64,000 nucleotides of DNA, taken from the NCBI GenBank assembly GCA_035222895.1, contig JAVYIG010000096.1, forward strand, positions 248,001 to 312,000, written 5' to 3'. The stretch comes from Strongylocentrotus droebachiensis (Eukaryota > Echinodermata > Echinoidea > Camarodonta > Strongylocentrotidae). Made by a program: the position numbers and the translations under genes. The notes below the pieces were generated by a model, which did no database searches, was not told the DNA's origin, and saw only the letters and a list, made by a program, of their open reading frames with translations. Positions 47,969-59,407 of this stretch are shown here, piece by piece. Every line of letters starts with the position of its first letter. Position 1 is the stretch's first letter.

Positions 47969-49332
47969 ACACAGGGAAGTATAAGAAATAAAAACCAATA
48001 AATAAAAAAACATTTCCATTTGTGTAAAATTCATCATCCTTAACAATTAGGAATATATCTTTCCTTGATTGTTATAAGAAAGCCTTTGAGACTTATCTCT
48101 TCTTGAAATAGTACTATATGATTCGGTATTGGGTTCAAATTATCAAAAATTGTATTTCAATGCATATAAATAATAATAGATAATTGTCATTACTATGCAC
48201 AGCACAAATCTCACGTTATTATTACTATTATTAGTATAATTATCAGCCTCCTGGGTTGTCGGTTTTGCGGGTTGTCGGTTTTGATGATTATCGGTGTTGT
48301 AGTTTGTCGATCGACCACGATAAATCACTCATTAGCATCTGTCGGAGGAAAGGAAGAAGATGTAATTTATTTACAATATTGTTCCGTTTGCAGCCATCAA
48401 CTGAAATGACTGAATTGATAGGTAGATTCACCCTCATAATATTTGTTTTACCACTCCACACTTGCAGATTAATTAATCTTTGTTTCCCTTTGTTCTTTAA
48501 AAAAAAAATATATACGAATGTATAACATAAATCTAGGATTATCATTATTTAAGGGATCCACATTTTACGAGCCCTGCTTCTTGGTGGATCCCTCCGTTTC
48601 CACATTTTTCATTAAAATAAGCATTCATTATTTTACAGCAAATGTAAACATTTTCTTTTGCAATTCAATGAATGAATTGTAAAATGCATCAAATCAAAGA
48701 ACATGGATTTATGTTGTGTGAGAAATGAAAATAAAAACGGGAATCGAATCTGAAGCTAAGACCATGTTTTTATCCTATTTGATGACATCATCAAGAAATA
48801 AGATAGATCATTGACATTTCTAGATCCTACTCAAAAGAACCGAAGTGCTAACGTCAAGTTCGCACCTCGTCCAGGATCTAATCAACTGAGACTGCACGTG
48901 AAGTTAACCGCAGAAGCATTCAAGCGACGGGCTGGAGCAGGGGAAATTCAGTGTTAGGGCGCTTGTATGATCACAACAACGAAATCCCCCATTGTTTAGC
49001 ATCACATTGTGGGAACCAGCAGCCTTGACTACCTGGCCAAAATGTCCGCAAACTTTGGTACTCTTAAAAAATAAAAAATAAATCTAAATACATTCCATTT
49101 CTTCCCAGCGACTGACGTTTAATTTGGATTTATAAAGCGCTTTTTCGAGGGGACATTAGGCACTACCCTTTGTCAAAAGAAAAATAATTATTGTAGAGGT
49201 ATGTTTTCAGATGCTTTCTGCAGTTCGGGGGGTTTGTTTCATAGGCGTGATGCTACAAAATGGAAGGACTTGGAGGAAGTATGCTTGACATAGCATTAAT
49301 GCGATACTTAACTTTCTGCCCAAGTGTACTGT

Positions 49333-52300
49333 TTATTGCCATCCCATGACTAACTTGCTATCAGTGGTAAACCCAGTACTTAATGTCCACTTCGCAGACA
49401 GAGGGCACGCTGTAAGAACCAACAGCACACTTACGGGACAATAATGCTACAGCTGACCTGAGATGGCGCTAGAGGGGATTTTAGGAAGTGTTTCTAGTAC
49501 AGTATGACTTTAAAAGTTTGAACAGGTATGCTGAATAGTATTCTCTCACAAAATGAAAGCAAGTGTGGTTCTGTTTACATTATTGTACCTACTTTGTTTA
49601 GCAGTTGATCACTATACCGCCTACCCTGCACTCTGAAAGAAAATGTAAAGTAATAATTGCAATATTAATAACAATACTAATAATTACAATAGTTATAGTA
49701 ATGATGATAGTTACATGAATGATAATAATGATGAAAGTAATAACATTAATAACCAGCACGGGTTCTCGTATGACATATTTGTCAGCTTTGACACTCATGG
49801 CGCTCCACAGTGTCGATTATTATGCCGGCTTCAGCTTGACTGCAGGTATGGTGCTCTAGCATTTAAACCAATAAAGTCCTGCCAGGTATCCATTAACCTC
49901 ACTTGGGTCGAGTGTGGCATATGGAGAATAATATCTTTCTAGGTGTGTTTGTTTTAGAATCATTTTTCTTGAATCAAACAAATATCAGAGAATAAAACTA
50001 CATCGTCCTTTCACTTTCATATCAATTCACGTTTGATTCCTTTTTAAAAATATATATACGCAAGATATAGACTATTTAAATGAACTAGTAATGAATTAAA
50101 AAAAATATGCAAATATAGTGGTGGTTATTTTACCTGGCAGCTACGAAAGTAATAAACGCTTGTTAGTAACAACCAGAAGACCGACGGTTTTCGGTCTTCT
50201 TCGAGGGACCGGGTAATAAGGATAAATCCCTTACCAAAGGGGAATAGCGCATCGACTTGGTTTCGAACCCGGGTCATCGGATTACGAGACCACTGCTCAA
50301 CCGACTGAGCTATTGCGCCTCCGCAATAACAAAGAATATTGTGAGACGTTCATATTAAAAGCATCTGCCCGTAGCAAAACCTATTCTGATCGAAGTACAC
50401 GTCGAGTTTAAGAAGACCCCCTTCCCCCAACCCTCATTGCAACACCTGTTGTTTATTTCCTTTTAAGGCACTGCCGGGCACTGGCAATCTGCCCGGCAGT
50501 ATCTTAAAAGGACGTCACCATATGGCTCCGTTTAGTCTCATTTCACGACGCCCCCTATCGTCAGAGCATGGTCAGCGTCAGCAGCCTAACATGTTAGCCT
50601 ATGGACGTTTTTTTTAAAAATCGTTAAAAATTCATTTTTTGTTTAAACGAAAAGCACATCCACCCCGACGTACGTTATCACTAGCTCTTTCATTTGAGCC
50701 CTCATGTCTCATTGACTTTTGAAAGTTCACCCACCGTAATTTTTCAAAATAGGTTGCAAGCTCGCCATTGCCTATAATACACATGTGAAACAAGTCTAAC
50801 TTTGGACTCAGTTTACCAAGCGATTTGAAGATTATAGGTCGAGCACACGAAACATAAAACGCATGAATTATCATAGATCACTTCTGCCTATTTCATTTTG
50901 TCCATTTCATCCAACCCCCCACCGTAATTTTTCCATTTAGTAAAAGCAAACATTTTGCCGAGTTTAGCAAAAACATGAATATTCATGAACGGTCAGACAA
51001 TACAGCCTTTGTAGTACGTAACGTATAGTGAATGGGAATGTGCGATGATCCGTTCAGGAGGTAGAGGTCAGTGGTTTGTGCTGGCAATGTTCACGCGAGC
51101 GAAAATGAGACAATCGGATGTCCACGAAAGGATGTCCACGAAGCAGTCCACGTTCTCGTCGTGCAAATCTAAAAGTCCCCCTTACGTACTTTGGCTGAAA
51201 GGGTTTGTACCGGCAGACTACTTACTAAATTTAAATTGAGTCTCCTCCACGTTCAGCATATCTGGCGCAGTCTCCTGGATGTTGGTTTCGCTAAGGAGGA
51301 TATCGCGGACAACCGCAGATTCGCCTTGAGTTTCCAGAGAAGCACTGGCTGTGACTACAACAGCGAGTAGAAGTAGCATACTGATAACAGTCTTTGATGC
51401 CATTACTGCAATTGCTCGAAAACTGTGGAAGACAGATACATTAAAGGGAGTGGGTTGTCAGTTTCCATGTGCAGAAGGCCGTTATTAATTAAATAATTTG
51501 TGTACAAGTCTGCACACAGCAAAGCAGTAGGCCTTTCAAGAAATGCCCATCATCCCTCAGCGAATCTTCGGGCGCGGGCAGAAGTAAGATAATGACCTTT
51601 TCATATGAGGAAATGGATGGGGGAAATGCAGAGCATTACATAAAGGCTATTCCTGCTATCGGGTAAACACCCGAAGGCTTGTCTAGTTCCCCATGAGATC
51701 CAACTCATATGCGTCTTTAAAGACCGGGGGGTGTTTCACAAAGACTAAGATCGACTTTAAGTTGGACTTAAATAAGGCAAGCCGTTCATGCCAATTTTTG
51801 CTCTCACCATTATGATCTTTAGATAATATATTCTCCTTCAATAATGAATTAAACAAATTATAAATTCTGTAGATTTGTCTTCATTATTTGTACGTTCCTT
51901 GAGAGACATATGCCAGGAAATGGTGAAAGCAATTGATGAGCAAGAGATGCCATATCTAAGTAAAACTTTAGGTCGATCTCAGTCTTTTTGAAACAATCCC
52001 CAGGTCCCCGAACACCTGTAACGAAAGACCCTCTGTCTTTAGCGATCAAGGTTTGTTTCCTTGGGTTAGTATTTTTTGTTGTTGAATCGTGCTCTTTAAT
52101 AAGGTCGTACCACATTGTCGTCCGTGCACTCCTTTGCTGCGCAGGGCCAGTTGGTAATGTATTCACCCGGTATTTGGACAATTAATGCCAAGAGTTCCTG
52201 GATTAATGCAAAGTTAATGCATGAGTATCTGTCCCTGTCCAGCTATAAGTTATCTACGAACTTGACATCGGATCGTCCTTAATGGCCCGATCCCACTGGC

Positions 52301-54353
52301 CGATGGACACAACACGTATGCATAAAGGACACAGTGGACGAGCAAAGTTTCGGGGGTGGCTCCATCCGTTTTTATCCGCTCCAGAAATGGACAAAATTTG
52401 CGAAAATTTGCGAAAACAGAACGAAAAATAACGGACGCGGTTAGTATGTAATGGGGATGTTAAACGGATGTTCATCTGAAGCCTAGAGAATGAAAGCGGA
52501 TGGAAGTGGATGACAGTTTTGAATACTTTATATACGAGATGCATACGCTTACATCCTTTCTATTTCCGTGCTACTAACGATGTATAGACGTTCCATGTAC
52601 CTTATCTTTCCTCCCTCTTTCCGTTTTCAGCTGCATCGGATGTGAGTTGCGAGGATGCCCAGAGGATGCAGAGAGGATACAGCGGACGTTTAACGGATGA
52701 TAACGTACATAGAACGTTTGTTGCTCGTATTTGTCGCGGATTTACATCGTAAACGGCGGAAGTTCATCCGTTCTAAAAGTTTTGTGCAGCTCAAAACTGT
52801 TTGCGCGGATGAAATCACAGTGGACGGATGCTTGATGGATAGATCGTATGAAACACGTATACAATGAGTACACAACGGATGCATAGCGTTTTCCAACGGA
52901 TGGCAATATTTTGTTACGTTTTACATCCTCTATGCATCCGTAAGTGCAGTGGGACCGGGCCTTTAGGGGCTTGAATACATAAGGTAGGCCACATTAACAT
53001 AAAGACCATTGCATCGCATCCTTTGAGTAGTCTTTGTATATTACAAAGAGGTATAGAGCCAGTAAGAAATAGTCTGATTTTCAGACCATTGTACCCAATG
53101 GTCGTACGTTTTCCCACAGTTTTAAAGATCGGATGGCACAACTCCAAATAATTCTATAAAAGCTCAGCTGAACCTGTGGAAAGCCATCAATCTCTCACTG
53201 TACGGAAACACGCTAATAAAGTCTAAACTGTTGCTGTATTACATGTGTTACATGTAGCCAGTATAGTTTCAACTCCTGAGTCTTTTATCCAAAAGAAAAC
53301 CAAGTTTTATACAAATGTGTATGGGGAGGTCAAGACAGAATTAAACGTGGAGTGTTTGTGAGGTTATAAAGGGGTGGTCATAAGATGATTTGTATTACAT
53401 CGATTTTGCAAGCTCGGAAAATAAAATGGAAAACAAAGCTCTACAGGTTAGAAATCAATATGTTTACAATTATTGTCACATTAAGAAATAGAAGAAAATG
53501 CATTTCTCATTGAGGCAAAATCAACATGCCGTTTTACAGATCAAAGCAAATTCCCTTCTAGTTTCTCTGATTCAAAGTTAAACGAAATCGTAAATATAAC
53601 AACGAAGCTTGTTTACCATTTTGCTGTAAGAATAAATAACCCCAAAATGTACTCGTCTTAACCAACAGTTCCATATGCTAGAGCAACAAGGCTTTGATTA
53701 TTTCACTTTCCCAGCAAGAGTTACTGCTGACTCCACACTTCACATTACGCACTATAACATTGTGAACGAATTAGTACCAACTAATGAATAGCTAGCACGT
53801 ATAAAGGAGACAAATATATATATTTTTTTAATTATTACTGAAAATAAACATTTACTTGGCAAACATTTTATTTCGCGATGTGAATATCAAGATGTCAATC
53901 CCAAAATGAAATATTGTAAACATTATATTTCGCCGAACAATTCTACTGGCAAGATATCACCAGGTTTTAAATAAACGGTGTATGGTGTAACATTATATTT
54001 CGGCTCAAAGACTTTAAAGGAATACGAGTTCCCTTATGTTTGTCTTATGTTCTGTTAATAAATGATTAATGTAAGATAATATATTGCGTTAAAATGAATT
54101 ACAGTTAAGTTCATATATGTGAACATGAGCATTCCTGTTCATTTTAAACAAAAGTAAAACATACTTTGTACTTGTTTGTGTTTATTGTCTGACAAATAAA
54201 ACATTTCAATAAATAAAATAATGAGTGTATACAAAAGCTAAAGGTATAATTTTTTCCTGTTAACACATAAAATCGTATTTCATTGAACAAACTTGAACAT
54301 AAATAAATAACAAACAAGTGTAACTAAATAAAAACAGAAGAAGTAATATTACC
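49333..54353 (-). CDS. Unrecognised secreted-peptide precursor gene, copy B
   Basis: Same model as copy A. Exon 1 ends at 54353 (TTTTCAG|GTAATATT). Exon 2 is 51422 down to 51226 with ATG at 51403, and the candidate last exon is 49409-49333 after TTGGTTCTTACAG. Exon 2 differs from copy A by four bases over the coding part, three silent and one Pro-to-Thr, so the signal and pro-region look constrained. The candidate last exon keeps its acceptor, frame, length and stop. It differs at five codons, all of them changing the amino acid (Gly/Ser, Ile/Thr, Ser/Thr, Ala/Val, Arg/Gly). Either it is fast-evolving mature peptide or it is not an exon. Confidence 0.5.
49715..49942 (+). CDS. Short PAN/apple-like cysteine-rich frame, unit B
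   Basis: Counterpart of 38392-38619. It reads APQCRLLCRLQLDCRY then ALAFKPIKSCQV with the same four cysteines, and the CCACAG and CAG|GTATCC flanks are kept. No partner exon found. Confidence 0.22.
   Translation: MNDNNDESNNINNQHGFSYDIFVSFDTHGAPQCRLLCRLQLDCRYGALAFKPIKSCQVSINLTWVECGIWRIISF
50171..50325 (-). repeat. tRNA-derived SINE, unit B copy
   Basis: More complete than the unit A copy. Minus strand begins GCGGAGGCGCAATAGCTCAG, with A box, CTCGTAA loop and GGGTTCGAAACC B box, then the SINE body. The tRNA head is complete but would not fold as a normal tRNA (weak acceptor stem), so it is read as a SINE. Confidence 0.75.
52283..52962. mobile_element. Inverted-repeat element with GGCCCG ends, unit B only
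   Basis: Ends TGGCCCGATCCCACTG and CAGTGGGACCGGGCCT are inverted repeats (14 of 16). Left flank is TTAA (52279-52282) and right flank TTAG. Unit A reads CGTCCTTAAGGGG near 40306, a plausible empty site. The ~680-bp body repeats motifs such as GGATG and has no recognised coding region. Confidence 0.72.
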
Positions 54354-55915
54354 TGAAAATTTTCCTTGGATAAAGAGAGGGTTGCTGTACTACTGTAGAA
54401 CGTCCGGTCTTCAGTTGCTTTAGAATCGGTATGCAGCAGTTATCAGCTTTGATTACGTTTTATTTTCGTTGAGTGCTAGGAACCAATCAGGCGATGTAAT
54501 TGGCTGAGATACAATATATAACACACTACAGGGTTTTCACTTCAATCGATACGTAGGTACAAGAGGTTATTATTTGGACAAACGTTTATTTCGTGAAACC
54601 ATCAACAGTGCGAAAACAAATTTATCTCTGTCAACCACATTCGAAACGTTTTATTTAATTATCAAAATACCACATATCTTCAGTTGCTTTTGAATCAGTA
54701 TGCAGCAGTTATCGGATTTTATTACGTGATTTTCGTTGAGTGTTAAAACTAGTCACACCGACAAGAACGCAAAGAGATCGATAACAAACAGGTTATAAAA
54801 TGCATTACCTCGAATGGACATGAATCGGTCGGTTCGGAGTCGATGTGCATGGAGCCAGTCAGACGATGTGGTTGGCTGAGATACAATATATACCACACCA
54901 TATGGTTTTCACTTCAATCAATACGTAGGTACAAGAGGTTATTATTTGGATACACGTTTATTTCGTGAAATCATCAACAGTGCGTTAACCAATTTATCCT
55001 TGTCACTCATATTCGAAACTTTTTATTTGATTATCAAAATACCACATATCTGTGGCTTTCGTGTGAGAAACATAATAAAATAATAATGAAAATAATAATG
55101 AAATAGAAGAGAATTACTTTCATCGAATATTTCTGGTCTGCTTTGACTGGAACGTGATGGTAAAGATTTCCACAAATTGAACTGAAGTACCTTATGGTGC
55201 TTCCTTGTGAATCTTTCTTTCGGATTTAGAATACGTAATCTATCATTGTCATGTTTACGCCTTCCTCTCCCCACTCTTCCTCTCGCTGCTGGTTTCGTGT
55301 CCAGGATTGGAGTAAGGATTTCGAATTTTGTAGGATACTAAGCGCCTTTAGAAGCAAAGTTTAGAAACTTCAAACAATTAAATTCTCCCAAATATGAAAG
55401 TAATGGAAGTTGGATTTTAGTTGTAATACAAAAGCAAACGTAACAAAGAATCAACAACAAGTAGGGACCATCAGATCCTAACATAGCCTGGCTAGCCTGT
55501 TGGTGTCGCATTAAACTGACGTGTGTAAAATACACTTAAGAAATATAAATGATAGTGAAAATAGTCGATGGTATATGATAAATTTTGTAATTGATGCCAA
55601 TTGAATACAAGTACGGGAGAAAGCACAGAGGAGCGGATCTGTGATTTAGAGTAATTAGTCTCACTTTCATGGGTCAATAATCACTTTGAGACTTCAGATA
55701 TCTCGAACAGGAACAGCCGGATTCAATGGCCTCTTCAGACAAGAGGAAAGTTCGTATAAGGAAAAGTATCTAGTTTTGAAAAAGGTCAGTTGACATGACA
55801 GTGCACGCTCACGATAAGGCTTTCACAATGGGCTTTTTTCGAAATGTAATCAAATATAATGCACAAATCTTTGTAAAGTGCCTCGTTACATATTATTTCA
55901 TCCACCTGTTACGAA

Positions 55916-56399
55916 AAATCGTCTTCGCTTCCATTGTGTTTGCGAAAACGCTCTCTTGACCATTGAAAGTAAGAGTAATTGGATAACAGGATAACATTGA
56001 TCAGCTCGCAGACTGTCTTACATAATGGTCCTGCATAAGGATTGAAAATACAAATTCAAGAACTGACAATAAGAGTAGTTACAAACAAAATAGCAGTTAA
56101 ATGGTAAAAAACGAAAACATCACAAATAGGAAAAATAAGATTAGGGAAAAATGAAAAGAGGAGAAAAAATATAAAATAATGCAATATGACATTAAAATTA
56201 TGAAATTTTACATTATAATTATAAAACAATGAAGTTAATAAACATTTCATGTCGAGATTAAGTCCAATGAATTGTGAATATGGTTTGTATTGCATAATTA
56301 TAAAAGATAAATATCAAATTTAGGACGTAATGTATATGAAATGTTTAGGTAATCGGGATAGCAATAATTTTAGTTATTGCATATAATGTTGTAATGGTG
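55916..56399. other. Non-coding junction between unit B and the LINE
   Basis: AT-rich sequence without similarity to unit A and without a recognisable coding region. It may include LINE 3' untranslated sequence. Confidence 0.45.
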
Positions 56400-59300
56400 A
56401 GGAGAAACGGCAGTGAACAATTTGTATCGATTAAAGGAACACTTTTTATATCGGTATTTAAAACTGTCTACTGAATTGGCATTTTGGATATCATTGGGAA
56501 GCTTATTCTAATTAACCCCTCCAGTATACTTAAAATATTGTTTGAATAAGGTTACATTGGGTTTGGGAAATACTACATTAAGAGAGTTGCATTTCTTGTA
56601 TTTAGGCCACGGCGGTCGAAATACATTTCTTTTTCGTTTGATAAACGAGGTGGAGCAATTCCCTTTATACATTTAAACATAAGCATAGCCAGAAAAATAA
56701 TCACGGCGCTGATCAATAGTTTGCCAGGACAGTTTGTTATCAATGTTTTGCCACTTGCAAGTTCATAGTCAAAGATACCAGTTACATATCTGGCAGCTCT
56801 TTTCTGTAATCTCTGAAGGAGCAGCTTGTAGCTGGCTGGGCAATTTCCCTATACAGATATTGCATAGTCTATACAGGGTTGGATTACACACTTATAAAGG
56901 ATGTTTAATAGTTCTGGGATTACGAATTTACTCAGTTTTCCTAGAGAATAGATTTTATAGGCAATAGATTTACATAAGTCTCTTAAGTTTATATTCCAAT
57001 TCAAATTGTCTTCAATCACTATACCTAAATATCTTATAGATTTTACCTGTTCGATCAGTTCATTTGTTTATGAATATATTTAATATATCAGAGGATCTTA
57101 ATTTTATTAGCATTGTTTTGGTTTTACTTGTGTTTATGCGTAATCGATTTTGTTTATACCAATTATTTAGAGCATTAATATCTTTTTGTAATTTCTTTGT
57201 AACATCATCTAGCTTACTATTTGCAACAATGACTACAACATCATCAGCAAATATGTTGCAGATGCCTTCAGTTATACATTCAGATATATCATTTATGAAT
57301 ATAAGAAACAAAATGAGGGCCAGGACACTACCCTGTGGTAATCCGATAGAAAGCTCTCTTGTATCAGATAATTTTCTTTTGGAGTATACCACTTGCTTCC
57401 TATTACTTAAGTTTTTTTTTGTAACCATATAAGCCTGTTTTCAGTGATTCCATATTTTTCAAGTTTGAATAGAAGAAGCTCGTGATCAACACAATCAAAA
57501 CATTTAGAGATGTCTAGAAAGCATGCATCGACCATTTCTTTCATATTTAAGGCTTCGTAGAAGTCGTCTATGTCTATGACACGATGTAAGCATGTCACAG
57601 TTGAATGGTTTGGAAGAAAGGCGTATTGATCGAAATTAATCATATCATGTTTTTGGAGGTAGGAAAGTTACTGTAATTGTACTTCCTTTTCCATAATTTT
57701 GGGAATATTACTAGCAACCGAAATTGGTCGATAATTTGTTTTTCATTTTTTGAGCCTTTTCCTTTGAAAAGAGGTGTGGTACGTGCAATCTTCCAATCAC
57801 CAGGTACTATTCCCGTATCCTGACTTGCATTAAAGATGACACATAGGGATTGAGCAATATACGGTGCAGCTCATTTGAGTAATTTAGTGTCAAAGTCTAA
57901 GACATCTAAATTGCTATTTGAAGCTAAGTTAGTTAAATGTTTTAGAATCTTGGAACTATCAATTGGTTGAAAATAAAATTCATGAATACAATGTGGATGA
58001 TTCCATTTCGGTTTATATTTAACAAATGATCTGGAGATATTGTTACTTGTATTAATAAAACAAATCGTTCAGACTTTGTCACTCCAGAAATCTAGTTCGA
58101 TTCTGTCCATAATTTCTTCGAATTATTTTTATGTTTATTATGTACATCCCGGATATATTCCTGTTTTTGTTTTCGTATGACACAGATAATATGTTTGTTT
58201 TTTTTTGTATACTTTTTATCAAAATCAGTACGAATTTCTTGTTCAGGAGAAGACACGGACTTTCGTTTAAGAAAATCTCTGGTGTACATAAGTTTTACAA
58301 TTTCTGGAGTCATCCAAGGACAAAATCTGTCTTTTACCCTATAGTTGCTTTGATAGGTGCATGCTCGTTACTTATTAAAAAAAATTGTTTCTTTCCAAGC
58401 ATTCCATGTTACTTCAATTGGAACATTGTTAGTTAATTGAAATATTTCAGCTGATTTTATATGAGTAATAAATCGATTTTCATCAAATGATTTATAATCA
58501 CGAAAACGACGAGTTTTATGTTGCTTCCTTTCCATGATAGTGTTAATACAAGGATAAATCATATAATGGTCACTCATGGACATTTTTGCAACATCACATA
58601 TAATGTGCTTCTGGGGAATTGAACTTAACAAATGATCTATACAAGTTGATGATGAAGTAGTTACTCTAGTTGGATTATTTATCATTTTTGTTAGAAGGAA
58701 AAGGTTTTCTATGAGATTAATTTGGTTTTCATGGTGTGATTCGTCCATTTTATAATCAATATTAAAGTCCCCTATTATCAGTAGATCAGATGGTTCATCA
58801 GTTGCTTTTTCAAATGCATCTAGCATGTTATTAAAGTACTCAATATTCGAGTCAGGTGGTCTGTATAGGCAACACAATAATAGTTTCTCAAATGAGAGTA
58901 ACATTAACTCAATCCATATTGCCTCCAATGAGGTATCACTGAGATCATAACGCTCAATACATGATAATGTGTTTTTTGCATAAAACAATCACCGCCTCCA
59001 CGGCGACACTCTGCTTTATCCCGTCGGAATAGTGTATATCAGTCTATTGAGATCAGATTATCACTTGTTGTTTGAGATAGCCATGTTTCTGGATACACAG
59101 TATATCAAGTTTAATTTCCATCAAAAGAAATCGCAATTCATCCAATTTCCTATACATACTACACACATTTAAGTGAGCTAATTTTAGGCCGTTGCATTTT
59201 TAAAGTTTTTTAACACAAATATCATATTCGTTGTTGTCGGAAATTGAGGTATTGTTTGATTCCGAGCTAGCATATTCGCCGTTTACATGGTAGTCTGTTT

Positions 59301-59400
59301 CATCGTCATCAGTGTATTTAATTATTGGAGTTTTGGATGGTTCATTTCGCTTATCCTGTGCAATGTCTTCCAAGAGATGGTGGTTTTCAGGGCAAAGTAC
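56400..59400 (-). mobile_element. Decayed LINE with endonuclease and reverse transcriptase
   Basis: Minus strand, 5' to 3'. An endonuclease domain lies at about 59190-58370 (LKLAHLNVCSMYRKLDELRF, then IIGDFNIDY and SDHYMIY, with an in-frame stop and frame changes near 59000). Reverse transcriptase spans about 57830-57060 (VPGDWKIARTTPLFK, FLPNHST, CFLDISKCFD for the first catalytic Asp, LPQGSVL, and FADD in place of YADD). A C-terminal region extends to about 56450 (LQRLQKRAARY ... IAPP). Frameshifts and stops break it, so it is inactive. The endonuclease type and motifs fit the Jockey/CR1 group; clade not resolved. Its 5' side stops at the inverted duplication near 59400. Confidence 0.85.
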
Positions 59401-59407
59401 TTCAAAG

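Larger units (their letters stand above)
45747..55915. repeat. Segmental duplication, unit B (~10.2 kb)
   Basis: Direct tandem partner of 32783-45700, ending near 55915 where similarity to 43870-43890 stops. Identity looks high (estimated around 90-95 percent by eye) apart from element insertions and small deletions. Unlisted parts such as 48000-49130, 50520-51110 and 53000-54340 show no recognisable gene; 50516-51110 is unique to this unit. Confidence 0.88.
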
